Shown in pieces: positions 1-8,079 of a stretch of DNA of 64,000 nucleotides (position 1 is its first letter; every line of letters starts with the position of its first letter). This stretch comes from Cacconaster sp045114175. GTDB taxonomy: Bacteria; Bacteroidota; Bacteroidia; Bacteroidales; UBA932. A program made the translations under genes and the position numbers. The notes below the pieces were generated by a model. The model did no database searches. It was not told the DNA's origin and saw only the letters and a list, made by a program, of their open reading frames with translations. The stretch lies in contig JBGUJZ010000048.1 of the NCBI GenBank assembly GCA_045114175.1, positions 6,954-70,953 on the forward strand. The letters are read 5' to 3'.

Positions 1-517
1 TGATGCTGCGCATCTGCGTCCACATCTTGTAAATCTTGGCCTTCGCTTCGGTCTGATATGGATATAGCTTCTTATCGCGATAAGGATTCAACTCTGTAAA
101 GTCGACTTTGTGCTTGAAGGCGAACGGAGCGAGGTACTGACCAATCAGTGTGGCAAGAATCTCTTCTGCACCTTCCGGTTCACGTATCCAATAGAACAAA
201 GCCTTCTCAATCTCAAAGGATATGTCAGAGCTTGAAACAACGAACTTCTCGGTACCCATCCTGGGGAAGGGCATTCGGATGTCTCCTACGAAAGGCGTGT
301 TGATTTGGATAAAGCGATGCCAGTTTCGGGTGAATTCCTTCTTCAGTTCATCATTAAGGTAGATGACAGGCGAACCTATCTTCATATCACGCACCATCTC
401 CGTGACAGTTATCATCAAGACCGCTTTGTGGGGAGCCTTGAAGCCGCTTGAATGGCTCACGTGTAGATGCGTAAGCTGGTCGATATATGTCTGGAGCGGG
501 GTGATAATATCTGCCAT
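1..517 (-). CDS. Restriction-endonuclease-like protein, N-terminal part only (runs off the window)
   Basis: Reading the minus strand from an ATG at 517 gives an open frame of 172 codons that continues past base 1. The N-terminus has the pattern seen in HNH-type restriction endonucleases of the ScoMcrA kind: a helix, then 'FKAPHKAVLM' (canonical G.aPHKPlLLL), then 'LNDELKKEFTRNW', a 'MPFPRM' segment and 'IREPEGAEEILATLIGQYL', which matches the usual L.dpe.r..Lr..Ll..Y element. Any HNH nuclease part would lie beyond the window. It starts 15 bases after the AbiH stop codon on the same strand and is probably the last visible gene of the defence operon. The family assignment rests on this N-terminal pattern alone, so the catalytic activity is an inference. 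Confidence 0.5.
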   Translation of the reverse strand, partial: MADIITPLQTYIDQLTHLHVSHSSGFKAPHKAVLMITVTEMVRDMKIGSPVIYLNDELKKEFTRNWHRFIQINTPFVGDIRMPFPRMGTEKFVVSSSDISFEIEKALFYWIREPEGAEEILATLIGQYLAPFAFKHKVDFTELNPYRDKKLYPYQTEAKAKIYKMWTQMRSI

Positions 518-532
518 ATAATGAAGGATTTG

Positions 533-1651
533 TTATTGAAGAAGCTTACCAATGACCTCTGCAGCGTAGTGTTCGTCAGTATGGTGGCCGACCAAGAAGT
601 CGTAGAAGAGTTTTTGGTCGGCCTTGAGATTAGCCGTACGAATAATGACAGGTTGGTTGATGCTCAGAAGCATAGAAAGGCGGTCACCTGTCAGACTCTT
701 TAGCGCACGTTTGATCTCTACTTTAGAAGCATCGTCCCGGGTGAAGATGACAATGTCTTTTTGGGCGGTGTTGTCGATGCTTGCCTGCTTCGAGAAAAAT
801 TGCTCGAAATACTGCCTGTCATTCTCCCCAAGGGAGTGGCCGAAGATTATCACCTCGTCGGTCTTATTCAGGGCGGATACGATGTCTGGAGGGTTAAAGG
901 AGTCATCCATCACCTTCTGAAGGAAATCATACTCGGGCTCCATAGGCGTTCCATCCCGAGTGCCGACGATTATCTTACCGTCTTCACAACTGCCGTGCAT
1001 GTAATTGACAGGAACATCTTTAAGGCTGTGCCCGCGCATTTGAACACGTGTATAATTGAACGTATAGATGCTGACGGTGTTACCTGCTTCAACACACTTG
1101 CTAATTGCAAGAAGCAGATGGAAAGCAACGGACAGACTTTCCGGAATCGGTTTCTCTATGGATTTGAGATACTTGAAGAGGCCCTCCTTAATAAGGTCAA
1201 GAGCTTTACGATCACGCCAGATGGGAGATTTCAATGCATCTGCCTTATAATGTTCACCAATGGCCGGTAATGGCCGTTCCCGGTATAAAAGGACACCTTT
1301 GTCAACCAGAGACTGGACCAGATCGATCTTGTCGTCATACCAATGGCATTGCCATCCATAGGATGTAAAGTCCTTGAGGAAGTCCTTTTCATTATCAGTA
1401 AGGATGTCTTCGCCGTCTTTGAGATTATGAAGACCCTTGTAGTAGTTCAGAAGCTCGTTTTCAAGGTCGTACCACTTGACTGCATCCAGGTTGTCCGGCC
1501 ATTTCTGGTTGAGATGATGGATGAGCGGAGCGGGATAGTCCTTGGGGCAGAATTCGGATTCCCAAAACGCCTTGTAGGACGTTTGGAGGCCGAGGTCAAG
1601 GTCGAAGCCATTGCCGAGGATGAGGACTATTTTGCGGGGCTCAGAATTCAT
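533..1651 (-). CDS. AbiH family abortive-infection protein
   Basis: A 372-residue protein that opens with 'VLILGNGFDLDLGLQTSY', the hallmark N-terminus of the AbiH family (GNGFDl..Gl.TsY), and has near its end 'VIIFGHSLGENDRQYF', the second conserved AbiH block. AbiH was first found as a lactococcal phage-abortive-infection protein; its biochemical activity is not established. The gene sits 15 bases downstream of the DUF4435 gene and 15 bases upstream of the restriction-like gene, all on the minus strand, so one transcript is likely. Base composition is less AT-rich than the two genes before it, which suggests the island was assembled from different sources. Confidence 0.85.
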   Translation of the reverse strand: MNSEPRKIVLILGNGFDLDLGLQTSYKAFWESEFCPKDYPAPLIHHLNQKWPDNLDAVKWYDLENELLNYYKGLHNLKDGEDILTDNEKDFLKDFTSYGWQCHWYDDKIDLVQSLVDKGVLLYRERPLPAIGEHYKADALKSPIWRDRKALDLIKEGLFKYLKSIEKPIPESLSVAFHLLLAISKCVEAGNTVSIYTFNYTRVQMRGHSLKDVPVNYMHGSCEDGKIIVGTRDGTPMEPEYDFLQKVMDDSFNPPDIVSALNKTDEVIIFGHSLGENDRQYFEQFFSKQASIDNTAQKDIVIFTRDDASKVEIKRALKSLTGDRLSMLLSINQPVIIRTANLKADQKLFYDFLVGHHTDEHYAAEVIGKLLQ

Positions 1652-1666
1652 TTAATGTTAATAGAG

Positions 1667-2533
1667 CTAACTAAATCTTGAAAACTGTTGTTCGTAATGA
1701 TTCTTAATCAAATCGTCACACGGGAAGGTTTGATAATATAATACAATTGCCAATCTATTAAAAGCTTCATTGTTAGGTGGGTCAATCTTTAACTCCTTCT
1801 TTAGGTGAAGTCTTAATAATTGGCACGAATAATCCGCAACTAAATGCCCAAAACAATACTTTTTCGTGTCTATAGTAAAACTATCCAACTGGTCCTGACT
1901 TATCCCTCTGCTATTAATACACGTATTCAACTCTTCTTGTTTCACCGGTGCAGAAACCTTATCTAAGTCAATGAATCTTAAACGCGATTTCTTGGGGAAT
2001 ATGGAGTCGTCTTGCTGAAATAAAAGAAAATCGGCTTTAACTCCACAAGTAATATCGCTAATAAAATGATTATAGCGTTCCTCAATTACTGGCGGGCAAA
2101 GTCCAACGGCCGAAAAACTGATAGCAAGATTCTTAATTATAGGTAGAGTAAATACTTCGTTCTCCCAACTATAACCGTAAGTGTAGAAAACTCTTCTATC
2201 TGCAATACGTTTCATGAGTAGTTCATCAAACTCATTATCCATACAAATCAATACAGTGTTGATATCATTATCAATCAAGACCGTCGATAATTCCTTAAGG
2301 ACTGTTTTTGAGCCAATTGACTTGAACTTTAACCGTTTATCATTCCAATAATGCCTGAAAAGATTACTCCAGAAAGCGATGTCAAGAGTTTGGTCATTAT
2401 AATAACCGTCGTTCAGGACTACATTAATATTGAAAGACTTACCCCCGCCTTCAAGATACACAACGTAATCAACATTATGGAATAAATGCTCGTTGTTCAA
2501 CCCGCTGGCAGTTCGAATAAAGCTACTCTCCAT
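1667..2533 (-). CDS. DUF4435 (TOPRIM-like) effector of a PARIS-like pair, AriB-like
   Basis: A 288-residue protein. I start it at the ATG at 2533 because this overlaps the stop of the upstream ATPase gene by 11 bases; a longer frame reaches 2602 but only shadows that gene. Features of DUF4435 are visible: an N-terminal 'VVYLEGGGKSF' (the family's VEG...D/S motif, acidic residue of a TOPRIM-type fold), a 'VLICMDNEFDEL' acidic block about 90 residues later, and 'YTYGYSWENEVF', matching the family's y..ENyl segment. In PARIS systems AriB is the DUF4435 effector nuclease that the ATPase AriA holds inactive until a phage anti-restriction protein is sensed. The neighbour and translational overlap fit that arrangement. 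Whether the trigger is the same cannot be read from sequence. Confidence 0.7.
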   Translation of the reverse strand: MESSFIRTASGLNNEHLFHNVDYVVYLEGGGKSFNINVVLNDGYYNDQTLDIAFWSNLFRHYWNDKRLKFKSIGSKTVLKELSTVLIDNDINTVLICMDNEFDELLMKRIADRRVFYTYGYSWENEVFTLPIIKNLAISFSAVGLCPPVIEERYNHFISDITCGVKADFLLFQQDDSIFPKKSRLRFIDLDKVSAPVKQEELNTCINSRGISQDQLDSFTIDTKKYCFGHLVADYSCQLLRLHLKKELKIDPPNNEAFNRLAIVLYYQTFPCDDLIKNHYEQQFSRFS

Positions 2534-3767
2534 AGACAAGTTTATCAATTCTAATCGTTTTGGTTTGATAAGGGCCAACGATGTCAGGAGAGTGAGTGGC
2601 AAAAATAATCTGCGAATCGGAATTCAGCCTCCTGATACTTGAGACTAGTTTTTCTTGCCATTCAATATGTAGTGAAAGCTCTGGCTCATCAGCAATATAA
2701 ACGTAGTTTTCTCCTCTTCCTTGAAGAAGGGCCTGACCCAATATGATCAATAGCTGTCTTTCACCAGAACTCAAATAAGAAATATCAAAGTGATGCCCAT
2801 CTTCTCCCTCAACCATCAATTCGTTTGAAGGACTTACAATCAAGGTCTTGTGCTGGAAAAGATCTTTAATTATCTCTAAAAACAGATCTCTTTTCTCAAA
2901 TATGCGCTTTTGTTTTTTTGTAACAGTATACCACTCTTTAATGATGGCCTGAATGCGCAATTGATTGAAAAAGAAAGAAAAATCTTTAACACCAATATGC
3001 TTTGTTTTAATTAAGCTATCTTGACAATGCTTTAATCCTTCATAAAAAGAAGAAATCTTTTCACTCGACTCAGGGATAGAGAACATATTATATATCGAAG
3101 TGAGTTTCTTCTTTATAAGCTCGTAATCAGCTGACAAAGATTGAGTAAGATCTTGTTCATTATCAATAACATCAAGTAATGATGAAAAAATGAACTTTTG
3201 GAACCCTTCAGTTTCAACATTACTTTGGTTCTGTAATTGAGAAAAATAACCTGTTAAGTCTTTTGAGAGTTTATCTAACACTAGATCCGGGATTGAACTG
3301 TCTCTCTCTGGCTCTTCAGAAAGAATGCTAGTTCGATTAACGGAGACCCATGATAAACGAACTAATCTATCAATTCGATTCTTGATTTCAGCAAGAATTG
3401 GATGGCGATACATATAGCGAGGGCCAAATCTTCTTCCCAAACGTTCGAATTCAAAACCATTTAAAGGGAAACTTGTATCACCTTCATCTCGAATCTTTAT
3501 TGTATAGATAATTCCCGGGCCATCTTCTCCATTCTTCTTTTTAACCCCAATATAGGATGAGTCATCAAAAGTAATTATGATCTCCGCGAAAGGAAGGTGC
3601 ATTAGCGACCCTATATCCAACCTCAGAGTTGATGTTAAAATGCTGATGATGGTGGTTTTTCCTGTGCCGTTAGGGCCAATAAGAAAATTAGTGTCTGGAT
3701 TAAGGCCAATCTGGAAATCTCTATCTCCCCAGAATTTTGAGATAAAAATAGTCTGAATTTTACTCAT
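2523..3767 (-). CDS. AAA/ABC-type ATPase of a PARIS-like pair, AriA-like
   Basis: A 414-residue ATPase of the AAA_15/AAA_21 (SMC/OLD-like) type. Walker A is 'LIGPNGTGKTT' near residues 30-40. A long helical middle section (about 150-290) probably forms the coiled-coil arm. The C-terminus has the ABC signature 'YLSSGERQ', Walker B 'VYIADEPE' and the H-loop 'FATHSPDI'. In PARIS, AriA assembles into a cage that sequesters the DUF4435 toxin; the same gene order and an 11-base overlap with the DUF4435 gene are present here. An OLD-family nuclease is excluded because no TOPRIM domain is fused to the ATPase. The gene is strikingly AT-rich compared with the surrounding chromosome, a sign of transfer. 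Confidence 0.7.
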   Translation of the reverse strand: MSKIQTIFISKFWGDRDFQIGLNPDTNFLIGPNGTGKTTIISILTSTLRLDIGSLMHLPFAEIIITFDDSSYIGVKKKNGEDGPGIIYTIKIRDEGDTSFPLNGFEFERLGRRFGPRYMYRHPILAEIKNRIDRLVRLSWVSVNRTSILSEEPERDSSIPDLVLDKLSKDLTGYFSQLQNQSNVETEGFQKFIFSSLLDVIDNEQDLTQSLSADYELIKKKLTSIYNMFSIPESSEKISSFYEGLKHCQDSLIKTKHIGVKDFSFFFNQLRIQAIIKEWYTVTKKQKRIFEKRDLFLEIIKDLFQHKTLIVSPSNELMVEGEDGHHFDISYLSSGERQLLIILGQALLQGRGENYVYIADEPELSLHIEWQEKLVSSIRRLNSDSQIIFATHSPDIVGPYQTKTIRIDKLVYGE

Positions 3768-3791
3768 GGAATTTAGAAGTCAGTGTTTTGT

Positions 3792-3819
3792 CAAATATAG
3801 TGAATTATTACATATCAAA
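3792..3819 (-). promoter_or_regulatory. Promoter of the defence operon
   Basis: On the minus strand TATATTTG (3799-3792) matches the Bacteroidota -7 element TAnnTTTG, with TTTG at 3819-3816 in the place of the -33 element. The spacing of 16 bases is a few bases shorter than ideal. The predicted transcript would start about 20 bases before the ATPase ATG at 3767. Confidence 0.5.
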
Positions 3820-3829
3820 TGAAACTGCA

Positions 3830-4039
3830 TCATTTATCTATTCCCTTGACAACTTGTTTGAATTTAGTCGCCGTCTCAAAGAGCCACATCGCTGCTTCGG
3901 ACCATTTGGTGCGGTCCTTTACGTTGATGGAGTAGTAGAGGAGGATGCGGCTGGATTTGCCAGCATCGCGAAACTCTACATCTTTACCAATGGTTTCTTT
4001 GAAAACGTCAGCGTGTTCTTCAAGTTGGTGGAAGACTCT
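3830..4039 (-). pseudogene. Remnant of a DUF4268 protein (C-terminal 69 codons)
   Basis: The minus strand holds 69 sense codons ending in TGA at 3830-3832. The translation runs 'RVFHQLEEHADVF...' and ends with a 'W.eaa.WlfE.a.KFkqVv' pattern, like the end of DUF4268 proteins (..eW...h.Wl.e.l.kf..vf). No start codon or N-terminal part exists: the fragment begins immediately after, and in frame with, the TAG stop of the glycerophosphodiesterase gene at 4040. DUF4268 proteins often travel with restriction or defence genes. The simplest reading is a deletion or recombination scar at the island border. The family call is from pattern memory of a short segment and is tentative; the truncated coding character is clear. 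Confidence 0.5.
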
Positions 4040-4828
4040 CTACAGAAACAATCTCGGGTCGTTGGTGATGATGCCATCGACGCCTGCGGGAAGTTTGGAC
4101 ACGTCGTTTACGGTCCAGACTTTCACCTCTTTGCCAGCTGCATGCATCTTGCGGATGAAGCGACGGGTGGCAAAACTGTGATGAATGTTGAAAGAGGCGA
4201 TGTAGTGGTATTTCTTAAGTGAAAAACGGGTGAGATGCATGTCGAAGCAGAGTCCGAAGGGGAGACGCATCACGAGCAGTTTCTCCAGTCGTAGGGTGGA
4301 ATCCAGCGCATGGAAGTTCTCCAAGACCAAGTCGTCGAATGACTGGAACACGGTGGACTCGCGCATCTGAGCCGAATCGATGGCTTTCAAAATCTTCGCT
4401 TCGATGCCCGGATACTGGTCCTTCCGGTTGCGCTTGACCTCCAAAAGCAGGTTGCACTGGCCTTTCACAACAGAGAGCACCTCCTCCAGCGTAGGGATGG
4501 TTTCGTCGTATAGATTGCCCTCCGCATCCTTGATCCGGGCCTGCCGGATCTCCGCCAGCGTGAGATCTTCAATCCGGCCACCGTGGTCCGTAGTTCTGTC
4601 CAGCGTAGGGTCATGGCAGACAATCAGGGCTCCGTCCGCACTCTGGTGGACATCGATTTCCACGGCATCCGCTCCGATCGCAATTCCCTTGAGGATGCAG
4701 GAAACGGTGTTCTCGTTGCCCAGGAAAGCGCCGCCGCGGTGTGCAGTAACGGTCATTTTTGCAGGATTGGTGGCAAGAGCGCCAATCGACCATCCCAGCA
4801 GAATACCAACTATTAGATACTTTTTCAT
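4040..4828 (-). CDS. Glycerophosphodiester phosphodiesterase, secreted
   Basis: A 262-residue GDPD-family enzyme that hydrolyses glycerophosphodiesters to glycerol 3-phosphate and an alcohol. The N-terminus (MKKYLIVGILLGWSIGALA) is a signal peptide, so it acts outside the cytoplasm. The catalytic 'AHRGG...NT' motif, 'AVEIDVHQSADG' and 'CHDPTLDRTT' carry the two general acid/base histidines and the metal-binding Glu/Asp of the family, and 'LLLEVK' and 'VWTVND' follow in the expected order. I chose the ATG at 4828 because the 19 extra residues of the longer frame precede the signal peptide and overlap the promoter. It ends at the border of the defence island and looks intact. Confidence 0.88.
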   Translation of the reverse strand: MKKYLIVGILLGWSIGALATNPAKMTVTAHRGGAFLGNENTVSCILKGIAIGADAVEIDVHQSADGALIVCHDPTLDRTTDHGGRIEDLTLAEIRQARIKDAEGNLYDETIPTLEEVLSVVKGQCNLLLEVKRNRKDQYPGIEAKILKAIDSAQMRESTVFQSFDDLVLENFHALDSTLRLEKLLVMRLPFGLCFDMHLTRFSLKKYHYIASFNIHHSFATRRFIRKMHAAGKEVKVWTVNDVSKLPAGVDGIITNDPRLFL

Positions 4829-4848
4829 GATTTCCCGATTGTTTTCTG

Positions 4849-4868
4849 CAAAGATAGTGTTATATTTG
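4849..4868. promoter_or_regulatory. Overlapping divergent promoters for the GDPD gene and the 4910 membrane-protein gene
   Basis: The minus strand has TATCTTTG (4856-4849), about 20 bases before the GDPD ATG. The plus strand has TATATTTG (4861-4868), about 40 bases before the ATG at 4910. Both match the Bacteroidota -7 element TAnnTTTG. The boxes are four bases apart, so the two promoters probably compete. Confidence 0.55.
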
Positions 4869-4909
4869 GTCAATTTTTGAAACAAAAACCAACTCTAAAC
4901 TAAACCTAT

Positions 4910-5503
4910 ATGGAAAAAATTGACATTATCAAGACCATCAAAGATGGCTGCACGTTCGGCTTCAAGAACTTCTGGATGCTGCTTCTTACGTCGCTCCTCT
5001 ATGTGATTACGTGCTGGATTCCCTACGTCAACGTAGGTACGACGGTTGGCTTCTACAAAGCTATCATCGCAATCGGCCGTGGCGAGAAGATCGATCCGGT
5101 GGCTATCTTCAAGAAAGAGAATTACGCTTATTTCAGCGATTTCTTCCTGCTGATGGGCCTCAGCACCATGGGCTATGTGGTGGCATTCTTCATGGGTATC
5201 CTCCCCGTGATGGCTATTGCATGGATGTTCGCAATGTTCTTCCTGATTGACAAGAAGCTCCCTGCACTCAAGGCTCTCGGTCTCAGCTACAAGGCAACCC
5301 TCGGTGAGAAATGGCGCATCCTCGCTATCCTGCTTCTCTGCGGTCTTGCATTCGGTATCATTTCCTGCATCCTTGCCCTTATCCCGTTCCTGGGCGGTCT
5401 GCTCGTTTTCTGTGCTTCCATCGTCTTCATGGCAATCATGATGGCAGTGGAGAGCATCATGTTCAACCACTTCAACAAGAAGGCTGACGCTATCGCAGAA
5501 TAA
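4910..5503 (+). CDS. Conserved integral membrane protein of unknown function
   Basis: A 197-residue protein with about four strongly hydrophobic segments (roughly 20-45, 75-110, 130-155 and 155-180), the last two rich in Gly, Ala, Ile and Leu. It has a short cytoplasmic-looking start ('MEKIDIIKTIKDG') and no signal peptide or recognisable catalytic motif. The organisation loosely resembles the membrane domain found in some glycerophosphoryl-diester phosphodiesterases and in small DUF4013-like proteins, but I cannot assign a family. It is monocistronic: its own promoter lies upstream and a terminator directly downstream. Its position beside a GDPD gene and cls makes an envelope or lipid role possible, but that is only context. 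Confidence 0.7.
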   Translation: MEKIDIIKTIKDGCTFGFKNFWMLLLTSLLYVITCWIPYVNVGTTVGFYKAIIAIGRGEKIDPVAIFKKENYAYFSDFFLLMGLSTMGYVVAFFMGILPVMAIAWMFAMFFLIDKKLPALKALGLSYKATLGEKWRILAILLLCGLAFGIISCILALIPFLGGLLVFCASIVFMAIMMAVESIMFNHFNKKADAIAE

Positions 5504-5526
5504 TCCTTTTCTGGAGAAAAGAGAAT

Positions 5527-5555
5527 CGGCGGTCCTTCCAGGCCGCCGTTTTTTA
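5527..5555 (+). terminator. Rho-independent terminator
   Basis: CGGCGGTC and GGCCGCCG form an eight-base-pair stem (one G-T pair) around a six-base loop, followed by TTTTTTAT. It lies 24 bases after the stop of the 4910 gene and overlaps the end of the convergent cls gene. Confidence 0.85.
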
Positions 5556-7007
5556 TGTGAGTGAGGAGATGAGTCCGATCAACTTGCGGAAGAATCGTTT
5601 GTAGCGAGGTGTGGCAAGAATCTCTTCCAGCGTTATCTCGCGGCAGAGGGTGAGATCCTCCTCAAAGATAGCCTTGTTGCGCAGGGCTGTCTCTTCGTCG
5701 TAGATATAGGTATTTACCTCGTAATTGAGGTTGAAACTGCGGTTGTCTATGTTTGCGCTGCCGATGCTCGAGAGATAGTCGTCGCAGACAAAGGTCTTAC
5801 TGTGGATGAAGTTGCCGCTTCGCTCATAGATTCGGATTCCAGCATCCAGGCACTGCCGATAGTAGGACTTGTTGATGGAGCCCATCATGATGGTGTCGTT
5901 CTTTTCGGGAATCATCAGACGCACATCCACGCCTGACAGGGCGGCTGCTTTCAACGCGCTGAGCACGGCGACAGGCGGCGCAAAATAGGGCGTCTGGAGC
6001 CAGATATACTTGCGGGCATTGAGCAGGATCCATTCGTAACTCATCTGGAGGACCGGCTGCCGTCCGTCCGGTTCATCCTGGACCACCTGCACCAGCTTGC
6101 CCGTCAGGGGCGCATTTGCCTCCATCGTGGAGCCCTGCAGCATCGGATAGAAGTGGGGGAGCGGATGGTCGAGCTTGCCGCCGCCAATGATCCATGAATC
6201 CAGGAAGATGAACTGCAAGGCCGCCACGGCATTGCCCGTGAGGCGCAGATGGGTGTCGCGCCAAATCTGGAAGTAGTTGTTGTTGATGTTCATGCCGCCC
6301 GTGTAGCCGATGCGTCCGTCTATGACCACAATCTTGCGGTGGTTTCGGTAGTTGAGGCGGGTAGGCAACTCCAGCAGGTGGCGACGCGGATCGGTGAACT
6401 TGAGCACCTCTATCCCGGCGCGGCGCATACGGCCGTAATAGCCCGGGAAGAGTGAAAAGTTGACGATGTTTTCGTTGATGAAGCGGACCTTGACGCCCTC
6501 TTTAGCTTTCTGGATCAGGATGTTCCGGACGTCTTCACTGCCACTGTCGGTGCCAAAGCGGAAATACTCGATATGGATGGATTCCCGGGCATTTCGCAAA
6601 TCTTCCAGCAGCAGTTCATACTTGCGCTTGCCTTCGGTGATGACCTCAAAGGCGTTGTCATCGCTGACGCAGGGATGGAATCCGGTTCCCAGCATGCGTG
6701 CCAGCGGGCGGAACTCCTCACGCACCAGATCGTCTTTCGCGTGGCCAAAGAGCAGTTGTTCCAGTTCCGGGCTGGTTTCCGCCTTCAGCAGCGCGGTATA
6801 GCGACGGTGGCGGCGATTGAAGACATAGTGATACCGGTTGTTGATGCCAAAGAGCAGATACAGCACCATGCCTAAGATCGGTAGCAGGATGATGGCCAGA
6901 ATCCATGCGAGCTTGGCAGCGGGGGCGGCATCGTCAAAAACAATGACCACCACACTGCTGACCATCAGCAGGATAATGAAAACGGTAAGAAAGGAGGTCC
7001 AAAACAT
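5553..7007 (-). CDS. cls: Cardiolipin synthase (phospholipase D family)
   Basis: A 484-residue membrane enzyme that joins two phosphatidylglycerol molecules into cardiolipin and glycerol. The N-terminus holds two transmembrane helices (about 3-24 and 33-53) of the PLDc_N type. Two HKD catalytic motifs follow: 'HRKIVVIDG' at 223-231 and 'HSKTFVCDD' near residue 400, each with the trailing GSxN-like block ('GYTGGMN', 'SSIGSANID'). Length and order match ClsA-type enzymes. It diverges from plsX, another phospholipid gene, from a shared 47-base promoter region. Confidence 0.93.
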   Translation of the reverse strand: MFWTSFLTVFIILLMVSSVVVIVFDDAAPAAKLAWILAIILLPILGMVLYLLFGINNRYHYVFNRRHRRYTALLKAETSPELEQLLFGHAKDDLVREEFRPLARMLGTGFHPCVSDDNAFEVITEGKRKYELLLEDLRNARESIHIEYFRFGTDSGSEDVRNILIQKAKEGVKVRFINENIVNFSLFPGYYGRMRRAGIEVLKFTDPRRHLLELPTRLNYRNHRKIVVIDGRIGYTGGMNINNNYFQIWRDTHLRLTGNAVAALQFIFLDSWIIGGGKLDHPLPHFYPMLQGSTMEANAPLTGKLVQVVQDEPDGRQPVLQMSYEWILLNARKYIWLQTPYFAPPVAVLSALKAAALSGVDVRLMIPEKNDTIMMGSINKSYYRQCLDAGIRIYERSGNFIHSKTFVCDDYLSSIGSANIDNRSFNLNYEVNTYIYDEETALRNKAIFEEDLTLCREITLEEILATPRYKRFFRKLIGLISSLT

Positions 7008-7024
7008 ATCCGGTAATCCTGTGT

Positions 7025-7050
7025 CAAAGATAAGGATTTTCTTACATTTG
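7025..7050. promoter_or_regulatory. Divergent promoters for cls and plsX
   Basis: TATCTTTG on the minus strand (7032-7025) lies 17 bases before the cls ATG. TACATTTG on the plus strand (7043-7050) lies only four bases before the plsX ATG at 7055. Both fit the TAnnTTTG element. The plsX transcript would therefore start at or next to its ATG. Confidence 0.5.
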
Positions 7051-7054
7051 CATC

Positions 7055-8074
7055 ATGATTAAGATTATCGTAGACTGCTTCGGCGGCGACCATAGCCCGC
7101 AAGCCAATATAGAAGGAGCCCTCTCGGCTCTTGAGAAGAATAACGACCTTCACCTGATCCTCACGGGCGATGAAGAAATCATTTGGGAAGCCCTTGACGG
7201 AAAGTCTTATGACCCTTCCCGACTGGAGGTAGTGCATGCCCCGCAGGTGATTACCTGTGACGACAAACCCACCGATGCCATCCGTATGAAGCGCGATTCC
7301 TCCATGATGAAGGGAATCATCTTGTTGCGCGATCGCGACGACATCGCCGGCATGGTGAGCATTGGATCGACCGGTGCGCTGGTGACTGGTGCCCTGGTGC
7401 GGCTGGGCCGTCTGAAAGGGGTTATCCGTCCCGCATTCTGCCCCATCCTGCCTACCATGACCGGAGGCATTGTGGGTATCTGCGATTCCGGCGCCAATGT
7501 GGAGGTGGATGCCGCCATGCTGCGCCAGTTCGCCATCATGGCTTCGCTCTATCTGCAGAATGTCTATGATGTGGCTTCGCCGCGGACCTCGCTGCTCAAT
7601 GTGGGGGTGGAGCCTGGCAAGGGCGATGCCATCCGCCAGGAGGCGTACGGTCTGCTCAAAGAGACCGAGTGCCTGAACTTTACGGGCAATATGGAGAGCC
7701 GCGACCTACTCAGCGGTAACCACGATATCGTGGTCTGCGACGGCTTCTCAGGCAATGTCCTGACAAAAACCACGGAAGGCACGGCTCTGGAGATGCTCAA
7801 ACTGCTCAAGGGCAAGATCTATTCCCGCACCCGTTACAAGATCGGCGCACTGCTGATGAAGCGGATGTTCAAGGAAATCAAGGATTTTATGAACTACCAG
7901 AACTACGGCGGCAGCGTCCTGCTAGGCACCTCGAAGGTGGTGGTGAAGGGACACGGCTCCGCCAAGAGCGTTTCCATCGAGAAATGCATAGAGCAGGCCT
8001 ATAAAATGGAACTTAGCGGGCTCGGTCCCAAGATTGAAGCCGAACTCGCTAAGTACGAGCACTACGAAGAGTAG
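7055..8074 (+). CDS. plsX: Phosphate acyltransferase PlsX
   Basis: A 339-residue cytosolic enzyme that converts acyl-ACP and phosphate to acyl-phosphate, the donor for PlsY in phosphatidate synthesis. The start 'MIKIIVDCFGGDHSP' corresponds to the usual 'DAMGGDhaP' with Ala-Met changed to Cys-Phe. Other family blocks are intact: 'ITCDDKPTDAIRMKRDSSM', 'GSTGALVTGAL', 'LLNVGVEPGKG' and 'GFSGNVLTKTTEG'. The length is normal. In many bacteria plsX precedes fabH; here it stands alone, converging on the DUF1846 gene with a five-base gap. Confidence 0.95.
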   Translation: MIKIIVDCFGGDHSPQANIEGALSALEKNNDLHLILTGDEEIIWEALDGKSYDPSRLEVVHAPQVITCDDKPTDAIRMKRDSSMMKGIILLRDRDDIAGMVSIGSTGALVTGALVRLGRLKGVIRPAFCPILPTMTGGIVGICDSGANVEVDAAMLRQFAIMASLYLQNVYDVASPRTSLLNVGVEPGKGDAIRQEAYGLLKETECLNFTGNMESRDLLSGNHDIVVCDGFSGNVLTKTTEGTALEMLKLLKGKIYSRTRYKIGALLMKRMFKEIKDFMNYQNYGGSVLLGTSKVVVKGHGSAKSVSIEKCIEQAYKMELSGLGPKIEAELAKYEHYEE

Positions 8075-8079
8075 CGATC

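Noticed and set aside
3788..4222. A plus-strand open frame of 144 codons covering the island border
   Set aside because: It lies opposite the GDPD 3' end and the DUF4268-like remnant, whose minus-strand frames give recognisable protein sequence. The plus-strand product has no family resemblance.
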